From: Labrys miyagiensis
Lineage (GTDB): Bacteria > Pseudomonadota > Alphaproteobacteria > Rhizobiales > Labraceae
NCBI RefSeq assembly: GCF_030160835.1
Contig: NZ_BSPC01000054.1
Location: 62,001-126,000, forward strand
DNA: 64,000 nucleotides
Reading direction: 5' to 3'
Shown here: one piece after another, positions 25,288-34,135 of the stretch
Layout: every line of letters starts with the position of its first letter
Numbering within the stretch: position 1 is the stretch's first letter
Program-made: the position numbers and the translations under genes
Notes under the pieces: model-generated
The model's input: only the letters and a program-made list of their open reading frames with translations
Database searches by the model: none
What the model was told of the DNA's origin: nothing

Positions 25288-26256
25288 ATGAAGAAATCCC
25301 TTTTGGGTGGCGCCTTGTTGGCGGCCCTGCTGGCGGGCACGGCCGGCCTTGCCCAGGCGGCCGACTGCAAGATCGGCGTCGCCATGTACACGCTCAGCGC
25401 GCCCTATTTTGCCGCCCAGCAGGCCGCCGCCATCGACGAAGGCAAGAAGGCGGGCTGCGAGGTCACCACCTCGGACGGCCAGAACGACATGGGCAAGCAG
25501 ATCTCCGACGTCGAGGACATGGTCGCCAAGGGCGTCAACCTGCTCATCCTCAACCCGCGCGATCCCGAAGGCCTCGTCGGCGCCGCCAATGCCGCCACCA
25601 AGGCCGGCGTGAAGGTCGTGGTGATGGACTCCTCCATCAACACCAAGGCCGATGTCATCACCCAGGTCCGCTCCTCCAACGACCAGAACGGCTTCCTGGT
25701 CGGCGAGTGGCTCGCCAAGAAGATGCAGGGCAAGCCGGTCAAGATCATCCTGCTCTCCGGTTCGCAGGGTAATGAAGTCGGCCGTGACCGTCGCCTCGGC
25801 GTGTTCCGCGGCCTGGTGGAAGGCCAGCTCGTCAACGACGGCAAGGCCGGCTTCGAAGTGCTCGGTCAGGGTTGGGGCAACTGGGCCACGGAAGACGGCC
25901 TCAAGGCCGCCGAAGACCTGCTTCAGGCCCATCCGGACGTCAACGTCCTGCTCGCCGAGAACGACTCCATGGCGCTGGGCGGCATGAAGGCGCTCCAGGC
26001 TGCCGGCAAGACCGATGTGCTGGTGCTCGCCGCCGCCGACGGCCAAAAGGAGGCGCTCGCCCTCATCAAGGACGGCAAATATGGCGCGACCGGCCTCAAC
26101 GACCCCGACCTCGTCGCCCGCACGGCCGTCGATATCGGCATGAAGGCCCTCAAGGGTGATTTGCCGGCCGATTTCCCCAAGCTGAACCTGACGACCCCTG
26201 CCGTGATCACCCAGGACAATGTCGACAAGTACTACAGGAAGGATGCAGTGTTCTGA
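25288..26256 (+). CDS. Ribose-type sugar ABC transporter substrate-binding protein
   Basis: A 322-residue periplasmic protein with a Sec signal cleaved at AQA/AD (about residue 24). It is of the RbsB (Peripla_BP_4) fold: KIGVAMYTLSAPYFAAQQA, the NPRDPEGLVGAANAA loop, SGSQGNEVGRDRR, then LAENDSMALGGMKALQAAG. ATG 25288 follows GGAGGAGA. It is the first gene of the importer, followed by ATPase and permease. The ligand, a sugar or polyol, is not determinable from sequence. Confidence 0.93.
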   Translation: MKKSLLGGALLAALLAGTAGLAQAADCKIGVAMYTLSAPYFAAQQAAAIDEGKKAGCEVTTSDGQNDMGKQISDVEDMVAKGVNLLILNPRDPEGLVGAANAATKAGVKVVVMDSSINTKADVITQVRSSNDQNGFLVGEWLAKKMQGKPVKIILLSGSQGNEVGRDRRLGVFRGLVEGQLVNDGKAGFEVLGQGWGNWATEDGLKAAEDLLQAHPDVNVLLAENDSMALGGMKALQAAGKTDVLVLAAADGQKEALALIKDGKYGATGLNDPDLVARTAVDIGMKALKGDLPADFPKLNLTTPAVITQDNVDKYYRKDAVF

Positions 26257-26264
26257 GGGACCGG

Positions 26265-26396
26265 GTCATCCCGTGCGTGCTGCATCATGAAATGGTGCAG
26301 CGCAGACACGGGACCGTCCCCCAGCAAGCATTTTTCTCGTCTTACCGTCCCGGATCTGCGAAGCGGCAATGCGTGCCGCATCGCGTCCGGGATGAC
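26265..26396. repeat. Family C intergenic repeat, copy 2
   Basis: A 132-bp copy between the binding-protein stop (26256) and the ATPase start (26419). Termini are GTCATCCCGTGCG and CGCGTCCGGGATGAC, and the interior has GCGCAGACACGGGACCGTC and GTCCCGGATCTGCG as in the other copies. Confidence 0.8.
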
Positions 26397-26418
26397 CATT
26401 CAATCCAGCGAGCGCACC

Positions 26419-27936
26419 ATGCCTGAACTCGCACGGCTGACGGCCATCACCAAATCCTTTGGCGGCGTTCACGCGCTGAAGGGCGTCGATTTCGACGTGC
26501 AGAGCGGTGAGGTCCACGCCCTTCTCGGCGAAAATGGCGCCGGCAAATCAACCCTGATGCGCGTGCTCGGTGGCGAGCTCCAGCCTACCAGCGGCGAGGT
26601 CAGGATCGCCGGCCAGCATGTCGACTTCCGCGATCCGCGCCTGGCCCGGGCACTGGGCATCGCCGTCATCCACCAAGAGCTCGCGCTGGCGCCGGACCTG
26701 TCGGTGGCGGAGAATATTTTCCTGGGCGAACTACCGGGCGTCTTCGCCGGCCCGGGCCTGAAGAAGAAGGCCGGCGAGCTGATCCGCCGCCTCGGCTTCG
26801 ACATCGATCCGGGCGAGCGCGTCGGCAACCTCGCTGTCGCCCATCAGCAGGTGGTCGAGATCGCCAAGGCGCTGTCGCGCGAAGTGAAGATCATCATCTT
26901 CGACGAACCCACCGCCGTGCTCTCGGCGCAGGATGCCGAACGCCTGCACCGGGTGATCGCGGACCTGCGCGCCCACAATGTCGGCGTCGTCTATATCTCC
27001 CACCGCCTCGAGGAGGTGATGCGCATCTCCGACCGCATGACGGTGATGAAGGACGGCCAGCTCGTCGGCACCGTCGCCGCCGGCGACGTCACCATCGAGG
27101 ACATCATCCGCATGATGGTCGGCCGGCCGCTCTCGGCGATGTTCCCGGAGACGGCCCCGCGCAAGATCGGCGAGGAGATGGTCTCGGTCAGCGGCCTCAA
27201 TGCCGGCCGCAAGGTCCGCAATGTCAGCCTGTCGGTGCGTGCCGGCGAGATCGTCGGCCTCGGCGGCCTGGTCGGCTCCGGCCGCACCGAGGTGGCGCGG
27301 CTGATCTTCGGCGCCGACAGGCCGGATTCGGGTTCGATCAAGCTCAGGGGGCAGCCAGTGAAGTTTCGCTCCCCGCGCGACGCGGTGGCGGCCGGCATCG
27401 GCCTCGTGCCGGAGGATCGCAAGCACCAGGGCGTGATTCTCGACAAGCAGATCCGCGTGAACGCCACCATGGCGCGCATGTCCTCGATCACCACCGCCCT
27501 CGGCTTCCTGCGCCAGGGCCTGGAAAGGCGTACCGTCACCGATCTCGGCCAGAGCCTGCGCCTCAAGGCGGCAAGCGTCGATGCTCCAGTCTCGAGCCTG
27601 TCCGGCGGCAACCAGCAGAAGGTGGTGCTGGCCAAATGGTTCCACGCCCAGGGCGAGATCATCATCCTCGACGAGCCGACGCGCGGCGTCGATGTCGGCG
27701 CCAAGACCGAGATCTACGCGCTCGTCAACCGGCTCGCCGAGGCTGGCAAGGCCGTGCTGGTGATCTCCTCCGAGCACCAGGAGCTGTTCGGGCTGTGCGA
27801 CCGCGTGCTGGTGATGCGCGAAGGCGAGATCAGGGGCGAACTCAAGCCCGACAGCTATTCGGAAGAAAATCTCCTCTCTCTGGCGATGAGCGAAGGCGGA
27901 CAGCCCGGCTCAGCCGCAACCATAGCGGTAAGATGA
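26419..27936 (+). CDS. Sugar ABC transporter ATPase, two nucleotide-binding domains (RbsA-like)
   Basis: A 505-residue double ATPase. Domain 1: GENGAGKST Walker A, IIFDEPTAVLS Walker B, THR-less H-loop YISHRLEEVMRI. Domain 2: Walker A region degenerate (GLVGSGRTE), signature SGGNQQKVVLAKW, Walker B IILDEPTRGVDVG. This is the normal RbsA/AraG/XylG layout, including the atypical second Walker A. ATG 26419 matches the family N-terminus; an upstream in-frame ATG at 26392 lies at the end of a family C repeat. One base separates it from the permease gene. Confidence 0.94.
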   Translation: MPELARLTAITKSFGGVHALKGVDFDVQSGEVHALLGENGAGKSTLMRVLGGELQPTSGEVRIAGQHVDFRDPRLARALGIAVIHQELALAPDLSVAENIFLGELPGVFAGPGLKKKAGELIRRLGFDIDPGERVGNLAVAHQQVVEIAKALSREVKIIIFDEPTAVLSAQDAERLHRVIADLRAHNVGVVYISHRLEEVMRISDRMTVMKDGQLVGTVAAGDVTIEDIIRMMVGRPLSAMFPETAPRKIGEEMVSVSGLNAGRKVRNVSLSVRAGEIVGLGGLVGSGRTEVARLIFGADRPDSGSIKLRGQPVKFRSPRDAVAAGIGLVPEDRKHQGVILDKQIRVNATMARMSSITTALGFLRQGLERRTVTDLGQSLRLKAASVDAPVSSLSGGNQQKVVLAKWFHAQGEIIILDEPTRGVDVGAKTEIYALVNRLAEAGKAVLVISSEHQELFGLCDRVLVMREGEIRGELKPDSYSEENLLSLAMSEGGQPGSAATIAVR

Positions 27937-27937
27937 C

Positions 27938-28927
27938 ATGACGGCTCTCAGCGAAAAGCGCGACGAGAAGAAACGCGGCTATGATCTCGGCGCGCTGGTG
28001 CAACGCTTCGCCACCCTCGGCATTTTCTTGGTGCTGGTCATCGTCGCCTCTTTCTGGACCGACAGCTTCCTGACCAAGACCAATATCCTCAACGTGCTGC
28101 GCCAGGTCGCCTCGGGCGCCGGCATCATGTCGGTGGGCATGCTCTTCGTCATTCTCACGCGCGGCATCGACCTCTCGGTCGGCTCGGTGCTGGCGCTGGG
28201 CTGCGTGCTCACGGCCTATTTCATTTCGAAGCTGGGCTATGGCGTCGGGCTTTCGATCCTCCTGGTCATCCTGTGCGGTGCCGCCTGCGGCCTCGCGGTG
28301 GGCTTCTTCGTCGCCTATATGCGCCTGCCCTCTTTCGTGATGTCACTGGCCATGATGGCGATCGCGCGCTCACTCTCCTTCATGATCTCGGAGGGCCGCC
28401 CGATCTCGATCGGCGACGAGGGCCAATCGCTGGCAGATTTCGGCTCCGGCTATTGGCTCGGCATTCCCCAGCCGGTGATCCTGATGTTCGCGGTGTTCAT
28501 CGTCGGCGGCATCGTGCTCTCCTTCACCCGCTTCGGGCGCATCATCACGGCGATCGGCTCCAATGAGGAAGCGGTGCGCCTCTCCGGCATCGCCGTGCCG
28601 CGCTATGTCCTGGCCGTCTATGTGATCTCCGGCGCGCTTGCCGGCCTCGCCGGCGTGATCTCGGCCAGCCGCACCACCATTGGTTCGGCCCAGGTCGGCG
28701 TCGGCATGGAGCTCAACGTGATCGCGGCGGTGGTGATCGGCGGCGCCAGCCTGATGGGCGGGCGCGGCGATGTCATCAACACCCTGCTCGGCACGCTGGT
28801 GATGGGCATCATCGCCAACATCATGAATCTGGCCGGCGTGCCCGGCTACAGCCAGCAGCTCTATACCGGCCTCATCATCGTCGTGGCCATGCTGCTGCAA
28901 TACGCCACCGGCACGCTCAAGCGCTGA
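27938..28927 (+). CDS. Sugar ABC transporter permease (RbsC-like)
   Basis: A 329-residue inner-membrane protein of the BPD_transp_2 family with eight to ten helices. Characteristic stretches are LFVILTRGIDLSVGSVLALG, FTRFGRIITAIGSNEEAVRL (the ATPase contact loop) and GGASLMGGRGDVINTLLGTL. It completes the three-gene importer and is followed by an intrinsic terminator. Confidence 0.94.
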   Translation: MTALSEKRDEKKRGYDLGALVQRFATLGIFLVLVIVASFWTDSFLTKTNILNVLRQVASGAGIMSVGMLFVILTRGIDLSVGSVLALGCVLTAYFISKLGYGVGLSILLVILCGAACGLAVGFFVAYMRLPSFVMSLAMMAIARSLSFMISEGRPISIGDEGQSLADFGSGYWLGIPQPVILMFAVFIVGGIVLSFTRFGRIITAIGSNEEAVRLSGIAVPRYVLAVYVISGALAGLAGVISASRTTIGSAQVGVGMELNVIAAVVIGGASLMGGRGDVINTLLGTLVMGIIANIMNLAGVPGYSQQLYTGLIIVVAMLLQYATGTLKR

Positions 28928-28935
28928 GACCAATC

Positions 28936-28976
28936 GGGCGCGCTGTCGAAAAGTTTGACAGTGCGCCTTTCTTTGT
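28936..28976 (+). terminator. Rho-independent terminator after the sugar importer
   Basis: A G+C-rich stem (GGCGCGCTGTC, about 28938-28948, pairing with GACAGTGCGCC, about 28958-28968, with one G-T pair) and a short AAAAG-type loop is followed by TTTCTTTG. It lies within 15 bp of the permease stop. Confidence 0.82.
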
Positions 28977-28983
28977 CTAGTTT

Positions 28984-29016
28984 TTCACATAAATGATCTT
29001 TATTCACAAATGTGAA
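28984..29016. promoter_or_regulatory. Tandem SorC/DeoR-type operator candidates
   Basis: TTCACAAATGTGAA (29003-29016) is a perfect 6-2-6 palindrome. TTCACATAAATGAT (28984-28997) is a degraded copy one to two helical turns upstream. Both lie 50-85 bp before the GldA-like start, just after the terminator, where the promoter of the gldA-to-ALDH operon should be. TTCACA-type half-sites suit regulators of the SorC class, one of which is encoded in this operon. Confidence 0.6.
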
Positions 29017-29066
29017 GATAGGATCATCCGCGGCCGAGCTGTCGCGGCGAATGGAGAGATCTTCCG

Positions 29067-30209
29067 ATGAGCGCATCACAGGGTTGGCACGCTGCCTCCG
29101 GCCGGGCCTTCGGCGGCCCGCTGAAATATATCCAGCGCGCCGGCGAGATCGATCGCCTGGCCGACCACCTCAAGCCGCTCGGCAAGACCGCTTTCCTGCT
29201 GGTCGACGGCCTCGTGTTGGAGAAGCTCGGCAAAGCCATCTTCGCCTCGCTGGAAGGCAGCGGCCTTGCGCTCACCATTGAGAAATTCAACGGTGAATGC
29301 TGCCGCGAGGAGATCGACCGCGTCACCGACCTGGTGACCAAGGCGAAGGCGGATGTCGTCGTCGGCATCGGCGGCGGCAAGACGGCCGATACCGCCAAGC
29401 TCGCGGCCATCGCCAATCAGGCGCGCATCGCCATCGTGCCGACCATCGCCTCCACCGATGCGCCCACCAGCGCCATCGCGGTGACCTATACCCCGCAGGG
29501 CTTGTTCAAGGAGAGCTTCATGCTGCCGCGCAACCCTGACGTGGTGGTTGTCGACAGCGCCCTGATCACCAAGGCGCCGGTGCGCTTCCTCGTCGCCGGC
29601 ATCGGCGATGCTCTCTCTACCTGGTTCGAGGCCCGTTCGAACCTGGAGTCGCGTTCCAACAACTTCATCGCCGGCGGCTATCCGGCGCCGATCGCGGGCG
29701 TCGCCATCGCCAAGGTCTGCCACGAGACGCTGATGCGCGACGCTCTCGCCGCCAAGATCGCGGTCGAGAAGGGCGCGCTGACGCCAGCGGTGGAGAACAT
29801 CATCGAGGCCAACACGCTGCTCAGCGGCCTCGGCTTCGAGAACTGCGCCGTCTCGGCCGCCCACGGCATCCATGATGCGCTCACCGTCTTGCCAGAGACC
29901 CACAGCTTCTTCCACGGCGAGAAGGTCGCCTTCGGCGTGCTCTGCCTGCTGATGCTGGAAGGCCGCCCGCTTGCGGAGATCGAGGAAACGGCCCGCTTCT
30001 GCAAGACACTCGGCCTGCCCTGCACCCTGGCCGACCTCAAGCTCACGAAGGTGACGGCCGACGACATCGAACGCGTCGCCAAGGCCGCGCTGAAGGAGGG
30101 CTCGATCACCTGGCGCGTGGCGGTGCCGCTGTCGGTGGAAATCGTCCGCGACGCAATCATCGCGCTCGATGCGTTCACGAGCGCGCTGTTCAGAGAGGCA
30201 AAGCCATGA
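29067..30209 (+). CDS. GldA-like (glycerol/polyol) iron- or zinc-dependent dehydrogenase
   Basis: A 380-residue Fe-ADH/glycerol dehydrogenase family protein. It has the NAD-binding VVVGIGGGKTADTAKL, then TIASTDAPTSAIAV. The metal ligands are Asp in GIGDALSTWFEA, His in AAHGIHDAL and His in HSFFHGEKVAFG. It oxidises a small polyol or secondary alcohol with NAD; glycerol itself is not assured. It is the first gene after the operator region and is followed by a second, unrelated dehydrogenase. Confidence 0.88.
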   Translation: MSASQGWHAASGRAFGGPLKYIQRAGEIDRLADHLKPLGKTAFLLVDGLVLEKLGKAIFASLEGSGLALTIEKFNGECCREEIDRVTDLVTKAKADVVVGIGGGKTADTAKLAAIANQARIAIVPTIASTDAPTSAIAVTYTPQGLFKESFMLPRNPDVVVVDSALITKAPVRFLVAGIGDALSTWFEARSNLESRSNNFIAGGYPAPIAGVAIAKVCHETLMRDALAAKIAVEKGALTPAVENIIEANTLLSGLGFENCAVSAAHGIHDALTVLPETHSFFHGEKVAFGVLCLLMLEGRPLAEIEETARFCKTLGLPCTLADLKLTKVTADDIERVAKAALKEGSITWRVAVPLSVEIVRDAIIALDAFTSALFREAKP

Positions 30210-30215
30210 GGCGAA

Positions 30216-30432
30216 GGGCGCGGGAAGCCTCCCCCACGAAGCTGGGGGAGGTGGCCGAGCGGAGCGAGGTCGGAGGGGGTGTGGTCGGGATGAGGCGCCG
30301 GATCCGCTCTCTGACAAGAAGTCAGAATGGCCGGGTACCGGCTCATCTTCTGCTTTACCCTGACCACACACCCTCCGTCATTGCTTCGCAATGCCACCTC
30401 CCCCAGCTTCGTGGGGGAGGCTTCCCGCGCCC
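30216..30432. repeat. Family D large inverted repeat, copy 2
   Basis: The longest perfect arms in the window: 40 bp at 30216-30255 and 30393-30432, with core CCTCCCCCACGAAGCTGGGG. The 137-bp centre includes a second, imperfect pair (GGAGGGGGTGTGGTC with GACCACACACCCTCC). It occupies nearly the whole gap between the two dehydrogenase genes. As RNA it would form a very stable cruciform-like structure. Confidence 0.85.
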
Positions 30433-30486
30433 TACCCTGCCCCGACTTACCTTTCCTGTTTCCCTTTCACCCCAAGGACTTTGATC

Positions 30487-31503
30487 ATGCGTGCAGCCGT
30501 CATGTATTCGCCCGGCGATATCCGGCTCGAGGACGTTCCCAAGCCCGCGGCCGCGACTGGCGAGGTGCTCCTGCGCGTAGCGGCCGTCGGCGTTTGCGGC
30601 TCGGACCTGCCGCGCATGCTCACCAAGGGCGCGCATCGGATGCCGATCGTCTGCGGGCATGAATTCTCCGGCCATATCGCCGAAATCGGCAAGGACGTAA
30701 GCGGCTATGAGACCGGCGAGCTGGTTGGCGTCGCCCCGCTCATCCCCTGTCGCGTCTGCGACCAGTGCGCCACCGGCAATTTCTCGCGCTGTCGCAACTA
30801 TGATTATTTCGGCAGCCGCCGCGACGGCGCCTATACCGAGTTCGTCTCGGTGCCGGTCGGCAACCTGCTCAAGACGCCCGAGGGCGCGGATCCGCGCGCC
30901 GTGGCGATGACGGACCCGGCCTCCATCGCCCTGCACGCCGTCTGGAAGGCGCCGCCCACCATGGGCCAGCGTGGCGGTGTGATCGGCTGCGGCCCCATCG
31001 GCCTGTTCGCCATCCAGTGGATGAAGCTGATGGGCTGCACCGAGGTGGTGGCCGTCGACATCTCGCAGCAGAAGCTTGACCAGGCGAAGGAAGCCGGCGC
31101 CACTCGGACACTGCTGGTGACGGACGAGGTGCCGGCGGGCCTCACCTGCGACCTCATCGTCGAGGCGGCCGGCCATCCCTCCTCCATCAACCTGGCGGCA
31201 AAGCTCGCCGGGCCCGGCGGCCATGTCGTCTTCATCGGCATCCCCGTCGCCGACGTGACACTGGAGAACAAGACTTTCCAGCATTTCCTGCGCCAGGAGA
31301 TCTCGCTGCACGGGGCCTGGAACTCCTTCGGCGCACCCTTTCCCGGCAAGCAATGGACGGTGGCGCTCGAAGCGCTGTCGAACGGCACGCTGCGCTGGGA
31401 ATTCATGATCTCGCACGAGCTGGAGCTCGAAGAGCTGCCGGCCATGTTCGAGACTTTCAAGCGGAAGAATGATTTCTTCTCGAAAGTGATGTTCAGGCCG
31501 TAA
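30487..31503 (+). CDS. Zinc-dependent alcohol dehydrogenase, GatD/sorbitol dehydrogenase-like
   Basis: A 338-residue medium-chain dehydrogenase. Catalytic zinc: VCGSD and GHEFSGHI. Structural zinc: four cysteines in CRVCDQCATGNFSRC. NAD-binding: GVIGCGPIGLFAIQ. The overall pattern is closest to galactitol-1-phosphate/sorbitol-type dehydrogenases acting on polyols. Start ATG 30487. It lies after a family D repeat; its TAA stop directly precedes a family A repeat. Confidence 0.88.
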   Translation: MRAAVMYSPGDIRLEDVPKPAAATGEVLLRVAAVGVCGSDLPRMLTKGAHRMPIVCGHEFSGHIAEIGKDVSGYETGELVGVAPLIPCRVCDQCATGNFSRCRNYDYFGSRRDGAYTEFVSVPVGNLLKTPEGADPRAVAMTDPASIALHAVWKAPPTMGQRGGVIGCGPIGLFAIQWMKLMGCTEVVAVDISQQKLDQAKEAGATRTLLVTDEVPAGLTCDLIVEAAGHPSSINLAAKLAGPGGHVVFIGIPVADVTLENKTFQHFLRQEISLHGAWNSFGAPFPGKQWTVALEALSNGTLRWEFMISHELELEELPAMFETFKRKNDFFSKVMFRP

Positions 31504-31613
31504 CTGGGAGCGCGGACATCTTGTCCGCTCTTCCTTTGTCCTTAAGCGCTACGTTTCCAAGAGCGGATCGTCCGACACTCACTTGAGTGTCGTAGGGACG
31601 TCCGCGCTCCCAG
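31504..31613. repeat. Family A inverted-repeat element, copy 3 (short)
   Basis: A 110-bp copy starting at the base after the dehydrogenase stop. Left terminus CTGGGAGCGCGGACATCTTG; right terminus GTCCGCGCTCCCAG ends at 31613. It has an internal CGACACTCACTTGAGTGTCG palindrome. The right end runs into GGGAG, which serves as the Shine-Dalgarno sequence of the kinase gene at 31623. Confidence 0.85.
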
Positions 31614-31622
31614 GGAGTTTCC

Positions 31623-33140
31623 ATGCCACGTCTTCTCGGCCTGGATTTCGGCACGGGCGGCATCAGGGTCGGCGTGTTCGACCTCGACAGCCGCACCATG
31701 CTCGGCGAGCGGGAGGTGCAGTATGAGACGCGACAGCCCCATCCGGGCTGGGCCGAGCAATCGCCCGCCGACTGGTGGCGTTGCCTCGGCGAGGCGACGC
31801 GCGGCCTGATGCGCGATCTCGGCTCGCCGGTGATCGATGGCGTCTGCGCCGCCACCACGGCCTCCACCGTGGTCGCCTGCAAGCGCGACGGCACGCCGCT
31901 CCGCCCTTCCTTGCTCTGGATGGATTGCCGCGCCGCCGGGGAGGCCGCCATTACCGCGCGCAGCGCGCATCCCGTCCTCGCCTATGCCGGGGGAAGCGAC
32001 GCCGCCGAGTGGCTGGTGCCCAAGGCGATGTGGCTGGCCCGCCACGAGCCCGAGATCTATGGCGGAGCCGAGATCATCTGCGAGTGCCTCGACTATATCA
32101 ATTTCAAGCTGACGGACCTGTGGGTCGGCTCGCGCATGAACGCGACCTGCAAGTGGAATTATGATTCCGTCGCCAAATGCTTCCATGAAGACCTCTTCGC
32201 CGAATTCGGCGTGCCCGATCTCGCGCGCAAGCTGCCGCCCGAGATCAAGGCCGTCGGCGCGCCGATCGGGAAGATCAGCCCCGCGGCGGCCGAACATCTC
32301 GGCCTCGTCAATCGGCCGATACTGGCGCAGGGCGGCATCGATGCCCATACCGGCATCGTCGGCGCGGGCACGCTCAGGCCCGGCGAGCATTTGATGATCG
32401 GCGGCACCTCGGTGGTGCATCTCTTCCAGCTTGATGGGGAGGCCCCCGTCACCGGCTTCTGGGGCCCCTATCCGCATGCGATGGTTGACGATTACTGGCT
32501 GGTGGAGGCGGGCCAGGTTTCGGCCGGCTCGGTGCTTTCCTGGGCTTCGCGCGATATTTTCCAGCTCGACAATGGTGGCCTTGCCGCACTGTGGGACGAA
32601 GCAGCCGCCAAGCCCGTCGGCAGCACCGGCCTGCTGACGCTCGACTATTTCATGGGCAACCGCACGCCCTATCGCGATCCACTGCTGCGCGGCGCCGTGA
32701 TGGGGCTGTCGCTCAGCCACAGCCGGGCTGATATCTACCGCTCGGCGGTGGAAGGCGTGGCGCTCGGTTCGGCCAATGTGCTCAAGCGAATCCGCAAGCT
32801 CGGCATCCCCTGCAATCGCATCGTCAGTTCGGGCGGCTATGCCAAAAATCGTCTATGGTTGCGGGCAACCGTCGACGCCCTGGGAATGCCCGTGGAACTT
32901 CTTTCGCAAACCAACCTCACCATCATCGGCGCCACCGCCTGCGCCGCGACCGGCGCCGGCCTGTTCAAGGACCTCTTCGCCGCCGCCGATGCGGTGACCC
33001 AGCCGACCACCCTGATCGAACCCGATCTTGCCGCTCATGCCCGCTATGGCGAGCTGCTTCAGGACTATCTGGAAGCCACCGAACTCCTGGCACCGCTCTC
33101 GCGCCGCCTCGCCACGCGGCAATTGGGAGGCGCGGCATGA
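31623..33140 (+). CDS. FGGY-family carbohydrate kinase
   Basis: A 505-residue two-domain sugar kinase. The N-terminal phosphate loop is LGLDFGTGGIRVGVFD; the substrate region has LLWMDCRAAGEA; the C-terminal domain has MIGGTSVVHL and the adenosine motif RIVSSGGYAKNRLWLR. It is closest in style to ribulo-/erythritol-kinase branches and phosphorylates a ketose or polyol. It overlaps the regulator by four bases (ATGA). Substrate unknown; it should be the product of one of the two dehydrogenases upstream or the imported polyol. Confidence 0.88.
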   Translation: MPRLLGLDFGTGGIRVGVFDLDSRTMLGEREVQYETRQPHPGWAEQSPADWWRCLGEATRGLMRDLGSPVIDGVCAATTASTVVACKRDGTPLRPSLLWMDCRAAGEAAITARSAHPVLAYAGGSDAAEWLVPKAMWLARHEPEIYGGAEIICECLDYINFKLTDLWVGSRMNATCKWNYDSVAKCFHEDLFAEFGVPDLARKLPPEIKAVGAPIGKISPAAAEHLGLVNRPILAQGGIDAHTGIVGAGTLRPGEHLMIGGTSVVHLFQLDGEAPVTGFWGPYPHAMVDDYWLVEAGQVSAGSVLSWASRDIFQLDNGGLAALWDEAAAKPVGSTGLLTLDYFMGNRTPYRDPLLRGAVMGLSLSHSRADIYRSAVEGVALGSANVLKRIRKLGIPCNRIVSSGGYAKNRLWLRATVDALGMPVELLSQTNLTIIGATACAATGAGLFKDLFAAADAVTQPTTLIEPDLAAHARYGELLQDYLEATELLAPLSRRLATRQLGGAA

Positions 33141-34135
33141 GCGTCACCAATCTCGACCAGGACGTTCAGTTCCGCACGTTGTCGGGCGAGCAGCGCGAGC
33201 TCCTGATGATTCAGGTCGCGAAGCGCTACTACGAGCTCGACATGACCATGGGCGAGCTGGCCAAGGAGCTCAACCTCACCCGCTGGCAGGCCAGCCGCCT
33301 GCTCACCGATGCCCGCGAGGCCGGCATCGTGCGCATCGAGATCGTGCCGCGCGCGCCGCGCAGCCCCGATATCGAGGCGCGGCTGCAGCGCCGCTACAGC
33401 CTGAAGGAAGCGGTGGTGGTGCCCCATTCAGGCGAGGAGGACGAGGCCCTGCTGCTCGAAAGCGTGGCACAGGCCGCCGCGCGCATGCTGGCCGGGCTCG
33501 GCAAGGTGCCGCTGATCGGCGTCTCCTGGGGCCGCACCATGAGCGCCGTCGCCCACCGCCTGCCGCCGTTCTGGAACGAGGGCGTCGAGGTGGTGCTGCT
33601 GAACGGGGCGATGAACATCCGTTCGCCCTCGATCCGCACCAACAATGTCGCCGAACTCTTCGCCCGTTCCGCCAATGGCACGGCGACGCTGCTGCCCGTG
33701 CCGGCGATCCTCGGCCATGCCGCCACCCGCGTGGCGCTGGAGCAGGACCCCACCATCGCCAGTGTGCTCGAGCTTGCCCGCCGCGCGCCGGTGATCTGCT
33801 TCGGCCTCGGCACCATCAGCCCCGATTCGGTGCTGGTGCAGTCCGGCTTCGTCACCGAGGCCGAGACGGCCGCGCTGAAGGCGAAGGGCGCGGTCGGCGA
33901 TATTCTCAGCCGTTATGTCGATGCCTATGGCAATATCGTCGATGCCGGCATCGATGCCAGAACCATCGGCCTCGATTTGCGTTTGTGTCGAGAGCGCAAA
34001 TTCTCGATCGGCGTCGCCGCCGGCAAGTCGAAGCAAGCCATTACCCTTGCCTGTCTGCGAGCAGGCTATATCAACGTGCTCGTCACCGACGAGCAGACAG
34101 CGCGTTTCCTCCTGGATGAGGCTCATCATGGATAA
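33137..34135 (+). CDS. SorC/DeoR-type sugar-responsive transcriptional regulator
   Basis: A 332-residue SorC-family protein. It has an N-terminal helix-turn-helix (YYELDMTMGELAKELNLTRW, about residues 35-60) and a large C-terminal sugar-phosphate-binding domain related to GlcN6P deaminases (LIGVSWGRTMSAVAHRLP, ICFGLGTISPDSVLVQSGF). Effectors of the family are usually phosphorylated sugars made in the same pathway. It overlaps both neighbours, so it is an internal gene of the operon it probably controls through the sites at 28984-29016. Confidence 0.9.
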   Translation: MSVTNLDQDVQFRTLSGEQRELLMIQVAKRYYELDMTMGELAKELNLTRWQASRLLTDAREAGIVRIEIVPRAPRSPDIEARLQRRYSLKEAVVVPHSGEEDEALLLESVAQAAARMLAGLGKVPLIGVSWGRTMSAVAHRLPPFWNEGVEVVLLNGAMNIRSPSIRTNNVAELFARSANGTATLLPVPAILGHAATRVALEQDPTIASVLELARRAPVICFGLGTISPDSVLVQSGFVTEAETAALKAKGAVGDILSRYVDAYGNIVDAGIDARTIGLDLRLCRERKFSIGVAAGKSKQAITLACLRAGYINVLVTDEQTARFLLDEAHHG

